Under the pieces are notes generated by a model, which was not told where the DNA came from, did no database searches, and was given only the letters and a program-made list of their open reading frames with translations. Shown here in pieces: positions 21,201 to 34,088 of a DNA stretch of 64,000 bases. Positions within the stretch are counted from its first letter, which is position 1, and every line of letters begins with the position of its first letter. This DNA is from Tetmemena sp. SeJ-2015 (Eukaryota; Ciliophora; Spirotrichea; Sporadotrichida; Oxytrichidae), in assembly GCA_027382625.1 (NCBI GenBank), contig JAJKFJ010021647.1, positions 1 to 64,000 of the forward strand, in the 5' to 3' direction. Both the position numbers and the translations under genes were made by a program.

Positions 21201-24006
21201 GAGTAGTCTATTCCGTTTGCTTGTCGCTTATTGTCGGAAAGGGCCTGCTCTAAGATCAGTTACTCCATGGATTAAAATCTCACTCTTTCGAAGAATCCTA
21301 GCTTATCTTTATACTAGCTCACCTTTAGAAGCTAGAATATTTATAAGCATTTACTTTTTTTGTTGAAAATATGGCTTGGAAGTTTTTACCGAAGTAAGAG
21401 TTAATGAAACTAATGAACACCATTTATTTTAGATTATTTTGAATAATTTAGCAGTGGAGGTTTTTCATTTGAGAACTGAATCCTCTCTAGTTTCCCTCTA
21501 TTTCTAAGAAAATTACCTCAAGTAACTTTATGAAAATGTATCTTAAGGCTTCCTTTTTAGATTTAAACTTCAACTTTTTCCAAATAAAATTTATAGAGTA
21601 GATTTATGTTTTTCTTCTTTTCTACTTTCAGTATAGGATCTGAAGTTTGAAAGTTCTAAGATTAGGTCTTCGATTCCTAAAATGAGGTAGTGTAGTTCTT
21701 TAGAGAACGATCCATCGTCGCAATAGTTTCAACCATGATAAAATAAACCTGTTTAGAGGGTGTGCCCTAGTTTTTGTCTTATTCTTCTTTTTAATTATAA
21801 TTTTACTCGAATTATTACAAATATAATTGGGAGCTGCTTGATGAATAAGTTTCTAATTGCTCTTTTCAATATCAAACACCTCTCTGAAGAAGTCCTCCAC
21901 TTTCAAACCCTGAACTTAAATAAAAAGAGATAAATTATTCAAATAATAAGGATGTAATCTTATACTTCTAGATTAGTGTCGAATGAAAAAGTGAGAAACT
22001 CAACTGCATGCTCACTCAGATGAGTATAGTCATTTCTCTGCAAATAGTCTTCTGCCTAATTTATAGATCCGCCCAATGAGTTCATCATAGCTGATTTCGC
22101 TGCTGAAACTGCATCTTCAATTTTCAAAAGTGTGTTGCAATCTACCGTCCCTGACTATTATAGATAAAATAACTGCTCTATCTAGTCTTACTTACCTGAT
22201 ATATCCTCTTCTTAATTTAATTTTTATTGTGATAATTTATAATTTAAGAAAGTTCTTGAATTTATTCATTTTTAATTGAGTCTAGATTATTGGCTGAGTT
22301 TTTTGGTAAGTTATAAGGATTTGAGTTTTGTCTTGGATCCTTCCATATTTTTGCGATGAATTTATAAATTAAATGTAAATGAGGCTAGATAACTATTTCA
22401 TAGTAACTGTTGCAGATGCAGTCAGAGTCGAGGCACTTAAGTAAGTGAAAATAAAAGAATTACAAAGAAGTGGATTTGAAAGATCTTATATATAAAATAA
22501 TAATGACTGATCTCTCTTATGAAAGTAAGATCGGTTTCGTTCTGTCTGTCCATCATTTTTATGGTTTCCAATATAAGCATATTTAGCTTGCTATCTGAGA
22601 TATTGCTCGCATTTTTCATTCCCTAAATTATTTGCAACAGTTGTTTGCTACTTATTTTCTTGGAAATAACAGCCGTCACAAAGATATTTAAAGTATAATA
22701 TATTTGTATAGAGATAAGAATCGGAAAGAAGATTAGCATCTCAACCAATTAAACATGAAAAGCTATTCTTAGAAAACATATTAGGTTAATGGCCACCACC
22801 ATGCACCCACAATAGTTTTACACCAAGTCTGCTTTCAGGTTCAAATACCTCACTCTGTTCAAGTGAGATTGCAAAGTTAACAAAAATAAAAATGCACCAA
22901 TTAAGTTTTTTTTAAGTTAAGAGAAAGAGGATGAAGTAATAATTATTTTAATGTGTAATAGATTCCAAAGGCTATGGTTGATTTCCGCAGTTCGTTTGCA
23001 TATCCCAATTGCACCATGACTAGCATCTTTATAATTTCTCTAAGAAATAACTCATTTTAAGATTACGAGGCCCAATGGAGCTACTTGCTTGAAGTAAGCG
23101 GAAACCAGCCAATCTTGAAACTAAGAACTTGAACAAAGCCGTAGAAAATAGCAGAAATTGCAGTCAAACTTTATTTAAATCAATAAAAATGATAATTTAA
23201 AATCATGATGACTAGAGCATAGGAAGTGTTTTCAAAATTCTCCTCATCTTTCAAGAGAATTTAAATACATGCTTAAATTATATGAACTGTGATGGCGTTA
23301 GCAGTAAGGTACGAGAAAGGGTAAGCTATAAGCGTTCGAACTAGCATCAATTTCCCAAACACTATTCGCTTGATTGCTTTTAATTTATTACATATTGTGC
23401 TTTTAAATTGATGAGGCTGCTCTCCTTTGCACTTTCTATTAATTTACAAATTATATTTCTTTCAAATGTCTTGGTTGTAATGATAATGTGCAAAGAAGCT
23501 AGAAACGGAATAGCAAGCAAAACAATTATATTTGTTATTAGAGAGATGATCGATACAATTAAAGAAGACGCATTTATTTCTTATTTTCATGTTCCGTTAA
23601 TTGAAAGGGATCATTCTCTTTAATTTTTAATTATAATTTGAAACTTTGAATTAAGTTTTATAAAAAATTTAATCCATTTTTTGACATTTGACTTTAATTA
23701 AATAATTTATTTTTTTAAAAATTAATGAGATCAAAGCTGAGAGTATTAAAGAAATCCTTCTTTTCATTATCTAGATTCCTATAAGGATAGGATCCCAGAA
23801 CTAAAAGCACCCCCTAGATTATTTCCTTTCTTTTTAGATAGCGAAGTTTAATAAATTTAAAAGTCAAGAGCCACCAGGAAGGAGAAAAAGTTCTCTCCAA
23901 ATATGCTGTTGTGGTAGATGGAATGTGCCAACAAAGAAAACTTGAAGGCAATTTTGTTCAAGAGTCTCTCTCCATATTTAGAACCTGATTAATCGAGGTC
24001 TTGCAT
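18273..24006 (-). CDS. Gene A, N-terminal half: multi-pass membrane protein with PAS-like domain
   Basis: Start ATG 24006 (MQDLDQSGSKYGERLLNKI), 198 bp from its own C-half. N-terminal membrane region: SSLIVSIISLITNIIVLLAI near 23,560, RTLIAYPFSYLTANAITV near 23,330, NYCGCMVVAINLICFLRI and EMLIFFPILISIQIYY near 22,750. Cytoplasmic helices follow (LETIKMMDRQNETDLTFIRE; GLKVEDFFREVFDIEKSNQ after an intron at 21910-21965), then the conserved block IDYSFFIDGNY. The PAS-like domain runs about 20,690-20,340 (NLNDIGVAIVSAW, FMYGNKPFSELF, VGKQINSVMPYQFELFHDQ, AKNSLGYIFPVQLR). Next are ALNKHPDYE-type repeats, a membrane segment LLKLNAVIIFSVFIGFLIV and an extracytoplasmic loop ending LNITNYCRNYSSQIAQPSAI. 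The frame does not stop there; it ends at pointer AAGTGCGATAG (18273-18283), shared with the C-half at 24204. Such architecture suggests a membrane-bound sensor (inference). Confidence 0.75.
21910..21965 (-). other. Intron, 56 bp, gene A
   Basis: In gene orientation it begins GTATAAG and ends TTTAAGTTCAG. Splicing joins FSFDTNLE to GLKVEDFFREVFD and removes a TGA. Confidence 0.65.
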
Positions 24007-24203
24007 TCTTACTTTAAATAATTAGCTAAACAACCAATTAACCAACTAAATTATTCAAACAAAGGTTTTAAATCAGCCCATATTAATAAAAAAATAACTT
24101 TTTATGCCAGAATAAAGTACTCTTTCAGATTTAAAATCTTTGATAATCTGAGTTTAAATAACCACACTCACTATTTGAATTCAAACTTATAAGAATTTTA
24201 AGT

Positions 24204-27200
24204 AAGTGCGATAGGGGATCGGAAATTGACTGAATTAGAGAGAACGCTATTCACAGTTTCTGAAAATGGGATGTACACTATTAAATAAGGGATATATTGA
24301 ATCTATGCAAGAGCTAGGATGGAGGCAATATCTTCTGTTGAGAGACTCAGCTTACTAGCAAACCTCGGTGAGCAAAACAGTTTTGAGCGTTACAACTTTC
24401 GTATCAATTGCTGTAGTGACGATGCTCTGTCTGGTAATCTATCCTCTTTTGGCAATATCTTTAATAATTAATTGTGCAAAAGTGTATGACCGGATATACA
24501 CCTCAATCTAGTTGTTTACTATAATTTATTAAGATTTAAAACGTTTAGTGATTAATTGTTCAATGAGCTTGAGAAAGATCTGTACACTAATTGCCTAGAA
24601 AAGGCTATTTCTTTCAAAAAGTAACTTCTTAAATTAAATATATAACTTCGCAAAAAACTAGGCTAAGCAAACAAATCTAATAGTGGTGGTGGTACTATGA
24701 GTACTATATATAAATATATAGTTGAGCGAAAAGAATGCAAGTGCAGAACTTGTAGTGGAGAAGGCTTAAAACATCGCGCAGAAGGATAAAATTAAGAAAC
24801 TTTCATCCAGACAATTGGATAAACCCACAATTAAGTAATTAAAGCAATTCAATTATTTCTTTAATGAGTTCCAGAAGAAGCAAAAGTGGCAGGAACGATT
24901 CTAGAAGAGGAATTTTCGAAGATGAAAATTCTAGTAGAGGACAAAAAAACAAATAATCTAAGCACAAAGATAGCATTCAATTATAATTTAAATAAATGCA
25001 TGAAAGATAAAGTTACTGACTTCATTATTTAAAAAATTTGCAATTTATTTTAACTTGAAATATTTTATGAAGGAGCTTATATCATTAAATAAATCAATTG
25101 ATAATTAAAGTTTTCATATACTATATTTTTTAACTTGGAGGGAAATTTTTAAATGAATGAAGCCAAAATTTAGAGATAAGCAGACTTTTTTATAAATTTT
25201 ACTTTTTAATAATTTCATAATAAATTTTTCTAATATTTTTACTTATTTTTATTATGGGTAAGGCAGGAAAGACTCAGGATAACCGTAAAACATAAGAAAC
25301 TAAAAAGAACTTGGGTAGACAAAAAAGAAAGGATAAGTTCCTCAACTTTTACTTTATATTTAAATATGAACGATTTATTTAAGAACCCTCCCTAAAGTCC
25401 AAATGCCAAGCATTTAGAGGAAATAGAGGAGGAAGAGGAAAAGTATGAGAAAGAAAGTAACAGCGTAAGAATTAATTTATCTTCTTAAATTATTCTCTAT
25501 AAAAAGGTCTAATTTATATTTTCATATTAGAATATTTATTTAATTAATTTATATAAGTAAGCAACTCTGAAGATAGTTCTAGAAGTGGTAGAGAACCCAA
25601 GACCTCTCAAAGAAAAGGCTCTAAAAGAGGTCATGGCTCTAAGAACTCTCACCCGGGTTCTCAGTTTGCTCTAGATGGTTCTAATTAGTAAACTAACAGG
25701 CAGAGACTGTTCGTCCTTTAGCTAAAACTATAAATTTCTCTTAAAAGATTTATTTCCAAACTTATTTATAGCCAAACAAAATCTTACTGCAATCTAAGAT
25801 CAAACTTTTATGTAAATAATGTAGTGTGCTTGTTTAGTTTATAAAACTTTTTGGAGTAATAGTGCTGATAGTTTGCTTCCTGAATAGCTCATTCATAGTT
25901 TCTTACTTCCAAAGCTAAGCCGTCTTTGAAAACGACAGTTCAAGCATAGACAGCCTCCAAATGTTTTTCTTCAGAGATATATTTTTAACTTATTATATAC
26001 TTTAAGAGAAGAATGTGCTTACAACCTCATACTTTTCATCAATATAAAGATGAAGCCTTTAAAATGTCTTCTAAAATAAATGAAAGAATGATGCAAATAA
26101 ATGATAGAAATTTATCAGAATATAGTCATTTTAAAAGTTTAAATGCAATTAGATTTTCATGAGAGAAAAAGCCATAAGAAACTACTCTATCACTCTCAAC
26201 CTTTATGATAAACTTTAAAGAGTAATTTAAATATTAGCTTAAACATTATTAAATGTTTAGTCCTGACGATTTCACTGTATAACCGGCTGTCTATAGTTAT
26301 GTGGAGCGGTGCTAGCAAAATGAAAATATGCTCTACGCTTTAAAAAGGTTTTAACTCTTTTTATTAAGCTTAAAGAAAAAGCATGCCACCCTACTATGCC
26401 ATCAACAAAGATAAACTGCTCTAGTTCGATACTGACACCGCTTGCAATTACTATTTTGTTTAGATAATTGTTATAAAATGATAAAATATATATGATGAAT
26501 GTAACATATTCCAGCACCAATCCTAGTTTAATAAAAGGGTGCGAGACTGCTTTAAGCTCTATAATGCAGAAGGGATAAGCAAGTGCCATCTAAAATTAAT
26601 TAATTATCATATACTTGATAACTCTCATCCAGTAAATTAATATCAACTTCGATGGCTCATAAGTAAATACTAAACCAATCCTCTCCCAATACTTGAATCA
26701 TTATATAAAACAATTATTTTAATGAACAACAAAAATCTCAACGATTTCACTGATTTCGAAATGTATTCAAGAACTTAAATTAATTTTGATTTACTTGGTT
26801 ACTTATTCGAATATCTTCTTATTTATTTAATTAACAAAAAAGACATAAGCACTTTTGGTATTTTCTATCCACTTAAATTTTCTTATTATAGAAATAAAAT
26901 TAAGCCTTTGTCTTTATACTTCCATTAAAAGGGGTTCGTAAAATCTCCTTCTTTTTTAATTTTGAAGCTGAAATCCAATAAATAAATACTACTTAAAGGC
27001 TACATTTGATTCAGTTTAAAAGTTAGCACAAGAAAATTATTTATTTTGTGATTTAAGAAAGCTCTATATCTTATTTTGACTCTGCTAAAAGTCTATACCT
27101 GCTTGCTTTTGGGATTTACATTTCGTTTACAGTCCTCTTCGTTATTGTATTTGGCTCCATCATATTCTTAAAAGTAAAGAGAGTGATGCTTCAGATGCAA

Positions 27201-27278
27201 AATATGATCTGCCTAGTGCCATTAGAGGACATACTCCCTCATCAAAGATAAAAAATAGAGTCCTACCTCAATAAATGA
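24204..27278 (+). CDS. Gene A, C-terminal half (inverted relative to N-half)
   Basis: Begins at pointer AAGTGCGATAG (24204-24214) with SAIGDRKLTELERTLFTVSE. Membrane segment TTFVSIAVVTMLCLVIYPLL lies at about 24,400-24,460, preceded by ELGWRQYLLLRDSAYQQ in the next frame. A charged cytoplasmic linker follows: LEKAISFKKQLLKLN, the basic patch MSSRRSKSGRNDSRRGIFED near 24,860, KHLEEIEEEEEKYEKESN near 25,410, and RKGSKRGHGSKNSHPGSQ near 25,610. The next membrane segment is KLFGVIVLIVCFLNSSFIV near 25,860, then a loop (MREKAIRNYSITLNLYDKL, AVYSYVERCQQNENMLYAL). The final membrane segment is LLAFGIYISFTVLFVIVFGS near 27,100, and the protein ends CLVPLEDILPHQRQKIESYL-NK with TGA 27276-27278. There is no start codon at the 5' boundary, and the frame changes several times (IESs). 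The pointer and frame pair it with the minus-strand half at 18,273-24,006, not with its nearer right-hand neighbour. Confidence 0.75.
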
Positions 27279-27357
27279 TCATAAAAAGCAACAATTTTAA
27301 ACAATTACCCTAAATTAATATTTTCTTTCCTCTCTTACCACATAAGCTAGAATTTTA

Positions 27358-30300
27358 TATAGCACTAGGCTTATTTAATAGAACTGAGTAATTTTTGCAA
27401 TAGTTGGTGATGTTTAAATCTGGCTTCTCCCTAACTAAATCAGAAACTGAGATGTTAGAAGCATAAGAAGAGAAAAGTTTGGTAGCCTGCTTAAATGGAA
27501 CACTTATGGAATAGACGAAGCCCTCCTCTGTTAGCATACGAAAATTTTCGAATTCCATGTTGTAACCTATATACTCAGAGTTTATGCACATAATAAAAAA
27601 TGCCTATGAATTTGTTGAACTAGTCTGCTTGGTCCCTAACTATCGAAAGGGAACATATATAAAATTAAAGAGAATCTAGTGAGCTCTATTTGTAAACTAA
27701 GATGCTATTAAAGCATTTATAATATATAAGATAATAGTTTAGAAGTCTATCCTGGAGAGGCTTGAAGGAAGGACTGTTGATTTATTTTAATTCTCCAGAT
27801 TAAATGCGATGGACTACATGTTCTTCACAGCTAGTAAAGTTGCTCTGATATTGGCATTTCTAATCATAAAAATATTTTTAAGTCAATTCTGTTACTTAGA
27901 AGCGATATTACGTTGAGCCTGTCAGCAATTTAAGACCATTTATCTAAGAAAGCAGCTAATTTAATCGTAAAAAACTATCAATTAAAAGCTAGATTGTAGA
28001 TACTGATTATTATGAAACCAAAAAATACAAGGACTATGAGTATCGCATTCAGTTTAAGAAGCTTAGGTGCTCTGTTTTGAAACAATAGGTTCTTTGCATA
28101 GTGAGATTGAATAAGATTAGAGTTAGAGGAGGAATTTGTGCTGCTTATGGAACTTAAATAAGTTATGACATTTATCAAATAAAATCCAAGCCATCTTCTG
28201 AATTTAGAGAGGACTTGTCTTGATTATCTTAATTTTGGAAAGAGTAAGAAGCGCCGTTTTGTCCGCTTCCTGCTAATCCTAAAGATGTTTTAATGAAGTC
28301 AGAAGCTGACCTCTCTGTTTTCAAAATAAATTAACATTGAAACCTAATTTCGAGTTGTGGTTATATGATCCAAATTGCATAGATTTTTAACCTGGGATCA
28401 TCAGCTCATATTCAGGATGCTTGTTTAGAGGAAGTAAACTTTGTATATTAGTAAAGCACATACACATTAAATTACAGTTTTAGATTAGCATGAAAACATG
28501 AATTCTGTGTTCATCATTTTGAGTAAGATAGGTTTGCTAAAAGTAGTTCAGTAGGCAAGGCAGATTTAAGTTTGGATCAAAAGCATCAGTCTCTTTATTG
28601 AATCTAGCCATATTCACTGTTCTATTTTAATATAGAAAACATATTTATTTACCAGATAACCTCCTGGCTGTTGCAAAATAGTCTCATTTGAATTGTCAAT
28701 TAAATTAAATGTCATTATTGATAATCTTATTGATCCCTAGAATAAAGTTAATCATATTCTCTTTTTGTCCATTCTATTCTTCATACACAAATTTAAAATT
28801 AGAGGATATCTTCGAAGATTGCCATCCTTGCTTTAGATATACCACTAATTGATAGGAAGTTGCTGGAGTAATCGGAGATATTCATGTCACTATCTAAATC
28901 ATTTACAATGAAAGAGAATATAATTTATCTGTAATGAAGTACATGCAATCATCGATTTACACTTTACTAGCCTCGTCATTCATTTTAAAACTCAACATTA
29001 AACATTGAAATCTCAGAATATTTGTAGATTGAAGAGATTGAAATGCTTAACTTTCTCTGCCTAGACAATAAACGAGTAGCTAAACTTTTCATGGTAATAG
29101 AAGTTGACTCTGATTTGAATAGGGAATATGTGGCCCTCGTTATTCCTTGCAAGAGCTATTCTAAGTTTGCCTAATATCTTGGGCTGCCCATCCTAGTAAA
29201 ACTTCCTTATGATATGGTCGTGGAAAGAAGCATAAGCTCTTGGCATAATTTAATTGATCGACCTTCCTTGGAGCTAGTTTTCTGATAAAACTTTTTTAAT
29301 TTTCTGGTACCTTAAATAGCTCGCAAAATGCTTTGTTACCATACATGAACTTTAAAAATAAACTCCCACTACCCTCGCTGCCCTCCCCAGGCTGAAACTA
29401 TTCCAACCCCTATGTCATTTAAGTTGTTCTGCAATTAAATTGGAGAGCCTACTTAGCTATTTAACTTCTCCATGAACTTGTTATTCTTCTGCCTTAAAAA
29501 CAAAGAGTTCTTTATGTAGTTAGCCATTTAACTTGAAGTCATAGGGTCGTGTAGGAGCTCCAAATGAAACAGCGCATAAAACAAAGAATAAATAAATCTG
29601 GTACTTCCCAAAATCCTTCTTAAAAGGAAAATAAATTGTTTTTCTTAACAAAGGGATTGTCTTCAAGTTTCTTGGTTAAAATCTTCAATTGATGAATTAA
29701 ATTCCAATTTTTTCATTATAATGAACTTAAGCACTAATTCTTCTTCCAATATTCATAAGTTATACAACATTCTTGTAAATTAAATTAATGCTTATACTAA
29801 AGTTTTTATGGACGATTTTTATGAGGGTTTTATCTAAAAATCTTTTAAAAGATTTATAAATGATTTTAATAATATTTTGATTCTAGTCATCGCTTTTGAA
29901 TCCTTTCCAAAACGAGATTATATCGGTAGTAGCGCTATCATAATACTTGTCTAGCTCTGCCTGCTGTTGATTTATAAATAATTTCCATCTATGAAAAACG
30001 AGTAGTCGATTCCATTACTTGAATTTTTGAATTAGCTGAGTGCTTCTTGCAGAATTAATTGCTCCATTGCTAAGAACTAAACTTTAATTTTTAATCGTAA
30101 ATGATAATAAACTTTTTGGAGAAAGCCAAGTTTTTAGGTTTGTTGATTTATTCTCAGTAGCTAAAACACTGCTTGAAAATGTTTGGCAAAGATTGAGTTA
30201 ATGAAACTCACATACACCATCATCAAAATAGTTAATTAAAAAACCATTTGGTGTGAGATATTCTTAAAAAAGCTGTTTAATGAAGAGGGATTTGTCTCTA

Positions 30301-33300
30301 AACTTTCAATGGAGTCTCAATTTATCAATTAAGCTTGATTTAATTAATTAAGGTTTACATCTTTTAAAAGGAGAATCAACGTTTGAATGAAAATATATCT
30401 TATAGCATCCCTTTAGTCCTTGAAAAAGCTATTAGTCTCTTTAGGCAATAAAAATTTACAATATAATAACTCTCCCACCCCCTATTCTTCATCCTTGTTT
30501 TCTTCATTTCCCTTCTTTTACTATTGATTTTACACGTTTCTATTTATAATGTGCTCATATTTTTTATAATTAAAGCTTAAAATAGTGAGTGTTTGAAAAT
30601 TGCTAGAAGAAATTTGCAGATGAATTTTTCTAGGTCTATGAATTAAATTCAAAAAATAAATTTAAGGAGACATTGAATTGAGGAGCTTGAGGTTGTGATT
30701 TTCAATTTCATATACCTCTTTGAAAAAGTCCTCAATCATTTATATAAATATAGTGATTCAATCATTAGATTTGCTCCTCCTTCTATTCTTGTGTCAAATT
30801 GAAATGTCATGTTTGTTAGAATGTCGTATATTGGTTTGTGCTAATCAGTTGGCTGAGGAGATTACAGTGGTGATTCATCAATTGAAGGCTTAATATCAAG
30901 TATTTGAGATTCATGCACTTTAGATGAGCCACTCATATACTCATCGATGTCTCTTATTGTATAATCGTTTTCAAATTATAAAATAATGCTTTCTAGGATA
31001 GACTCCAGAGGCTTGAACTTTCTATCTGCATTCAGATTTTTCAAAAATATATTTATAAAAATTTGTCCTTTCAGGGATAGGGTCAAGAAACGCAACTCTT
31101 ATCTTTTTAGTGTCATCCAAAATAATTTCATAATTAAATCACCTAAAATTTATTTAAAATTTTTAATTTATAATGTTTAACACTTTTTGTTTTAACTTTG
31201 ATAGTTTTATTTTTTGTTTTCAAACAGTTCAAAGGTATAAAAAGTTTGCCCTACAAATTACTAACCTTAAAATAGTAAGATTAAAAATTTCTTAATAAAA
31301 TAAACTGATTTATTTTAATTTCATAATTAAATTTTATGTTATTAAATTAGCTGATAGTGACTATAAATAAAATTTGATGGCCATAGGTTTTCTTTTTATT
31401 TTTGAGAAGTCTTTTATTCTTTTTGGCATCAACTAAATTGTTTCTGTAGGGCTGGACTGTGATACTGTAAGTACTTTAGCAAATGCAATTAGAGTTGATG
31501 CACTTAGCTCTATGGACTAATCACTAAATATCCATATATAATTTTTCATTCTTTTCTAAATAGTCTTACATCATTATAATTGGGTTAATAATCCAAGCTC
31601 ATAATTATATTTTTTGCAAGCTCCCTAATTTTGGCAATATCATTATCATTAAGTCTCTCCAGAATAGCTATCGACTCCAGGAGGATGATTTGAATACTCT
31701 TGCTGTCCATTTAAAATTTAAAAAAAAAACTTATTTTGGCAGTATTGCGAAGAGTGTCGAAGGCTTGCTTTAATTTTCTGTGCTCCAAATATTTGAAAAG
31801 CTTAACTGTGGAATAGAACACAGGCAGTATGAATATTAAGATTTCAAGCAACTGAATTCGAAAAGCTATTCTTAAGAAACACAGAAAGCAAATGGACAGA
31901 ACTAAATTTCCTCCATAAAAGTTAAGTGCATCTATTTTCTTATCAACGAATCTGCATCGATAAACCTAGCTGTAAAATATTATAATTTCATTCAATGCCA
32001 AATATATTCAAATATGAGAGAGGTGAGGATAAAATAGTAAATTCCGAAAGTACTGGGTTGTTTCCTCAAATCTTTGACGTAATATAGCTGAGCTATAATT
32101 ATAAACTTTAGAGTTTCTCTTAGAAGTAGTTCCTTTACTAAAAAGGAAGATTTTACAAATTTTAATTTCAATAAACAGAGATACATTTGTGTTCGGAATT
32201 AATTTAATATTAGTTTTGGAATACTTATTTATCTCTAAATTTAAATGGGATCCAATATTTACTGAAAGAGAGATCCACGGAAGAATCTACCCATTTAAAA
32301 GTGGTAGATTGGCCAGGTTAAATGAAACGAAGAGAGCAAATAGCATAAATGAACTTGAGAAAATAAAATTATAAGATATTAGATATAAATTCTTTCAGTT
32401 AATTAATTTACAACACTTTAAATAATAATCACCTTTTTAAATAAAGAAATACAAATTTATGCTTCCTATAATTTGATCTAGTTATTTTATTTAATTAATT
32501 CATTTTAGTACTCAATTGATCCTGAAAAGTACTTCTCGTTAAAATTGGTTATAGTTTTGTTAGAACTATTTATAATATGCTTTTTCGCTTAAATGCTAAT
32601 TGTGTAATTTAAAATGAGTTCTTAGTCGTTTTTGTATTTTAATTACAAAAAAAAGTTAAATTAAATCCAATAGATGGTTTTCTAGCAATTTTAAACTATA
32701 AATTGAATAAGACACTCTTTTTAATATGTTCGCATTTTAGAAGAAATATTAGAATTTGTTGGATTGTTTTGTTGAACTTATTTAAAAATAATTAGTTTGT
32801 TTGAGATGACAAGCATGATGATGATGACATATGAGGTGGAGTTGAGTTGGTAGTCATCTCTCGTTAAAATTGCTGTAGAGCAAGTAACTAGGAAGGCGTA
32901 AGGATAAATGAGCAATGTCCTTGTTAGCCCAACAAATAGGAATAGCAATTTTCTAAAATATGAAGCATCCTTCACACTATCAATAATAATTAATCAAGAT
33001 TCTTCTTCGTGATCATTATCTTTATTTAAATCTGCATGCAAATTAGGAATGGTACGCCTATGATCTTCTATTTATTTTCTTTTAATCGTACAAAACGATA
33101 TTAAAATTGGTAGTTCATTTTCAGGAGCATTTCATTTATAATATGTGTTTGCTACCAAAACTAATCAGTCAAAATTAATTTAATAAAATAATCAAAACAA
33201 GCATTTTTCTTGTTTGTAATAGATAATTTGTTTTTAAAGTTGTAGAAAATGCTTAAACATGATAAATTTTCATTGTGAATATCTTGAAGAGGTTTTCTAT

Positions 33301-33791
33301 ATAAAATAATTTTAGAATAAAGAGATAGATGTTAATTATATATCTAAAATACAAAAAAATATGAAGTATTTCTAAGATCATACAACTAAAAAGCTAAATA
33401 AATATAGTTACTGATAAACTATTAAAAGCTGAAGTGTTCAAATAATCATCTTTGGGTTCATTGTCATCATCATAGTTTGGATAGGATCCAAGAAAAGCAA
33501 GCACGCCAAACAAGGAAATTAAAAGCATTTAATTAATATTTAAAGGCATAGTCCATGAACACATATAACGAGTATCCCCCCACTCCAAAAGCTTTGCTAT
33601 TGTAGAGACTATGGCTAATTAGCGCAAGCTATATTTAATTAAGATATTAAGCTTTAGTGCCAGCTTTCAACAAAAACATTTATTTATGCAATTGTTATGC
33701 TTTTTATAAAGCTTTCCAAGAACAATATTATTTATTTAACCTTTTCGCCATAATTAGAACTTGCCCCTTCTAAATTTTAAAACCTTTCCAT
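27358..33791 (-). CDS. Gene B, N-terminal half: multi-pass membrane protein with PAS-like domain
   Basis: Start ATG 33791 (MERFQNLEGASSNYGEKVKQ), homologous to the start of gene A. Membrane segments: LTRTLLIYPYAFLVTCSTAI and TSYVIIIMLVISNKLII near 32,800-32,960, LKFIIIAQLYYV near 32,100, GNLVLSICFLCFLRIAF and LEILIFILPVFYS near 31,820-31,900. Then SIQIILLESIAILERLND, IEDFFKEVYEIENHNLKL near 30,700 and IDYSFFIDGNY near 30,000. The PAS-like region is about 29,430-29,090 (NLNDIGVGIVSAWGG, MYGNKAFCELF, FPIQIRVNF). A 13 bp IES (AACT at 29348-29351 and 29361-29364) sits inside it. The central membrane segment is LLKLNAILIVLVFFGFIIIS at 28,000-28,090. The loop ends VSDLVREKPDLNITNYCKNY, then PSAI at pointer TAGTGCTATA (27358-27367). 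Closest paralogue is gene A. Confidence 0.75.
29348..29364. other. 13 bp IES with AGTT pointer, gene B PAS region
   Basis: AACT (AGTT in gene orientation) at 29348-29351 and 29361-29364. Removing 13 bp joins GGQRGQWEF to MYGNKAFCELF, matching the uninterrupted paralogue in gene C (RWEFMFGNRTFCNALL). Confidence 0.72.
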
Positions 33792-34088
33792 ATGTCGCAA
33801 TATATTATACGCCAATTCAAATATTTTTCACAATTTTTATTTGAAATTTTATTTTTTTGCTTTCCTATAGTTTGCTTTTATTCAAATAAGTATTGATTTG
33901 CCTTTGTATGAATTTTCTAAGATAAATAAATAGATGTATTTGAATTTGAAGATTTCTAATGACAAATATGATTGCGGGATATTAAGTTTGTAAAGGTATT
34001 GTGCTTTAGAACTTGAGTAACAAGTGTTTAAATCAATATTTTGAACACTTCACCTATTCCTTGCTCATAAGTAAGTGAATTCTAATTG
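33792..34088. other. Head-to-head spacer of gene B halves
   Basis: AT-rich DNA between the start of the gene B N-half and the first coding bases of its C-half. No gene was seen. It should contain the 5' flank of gene B on the minus strand plus germline-limited sequence before the pointer at 34089. Confidence 0.45.

Noticed and set aside
23408..23623. 71-residue plus-strand frame as a gene
   Set aside because: The minus strand over the same bases encodes a membrane segment homologous in position to the N-terminal region of the gene family.
32189..32374. 61-residue plus-strand frame
   Set aside because: The minus strand reads FIYAICSLRFIQPGQSTTF and similar, fitting the N-half of gene B.
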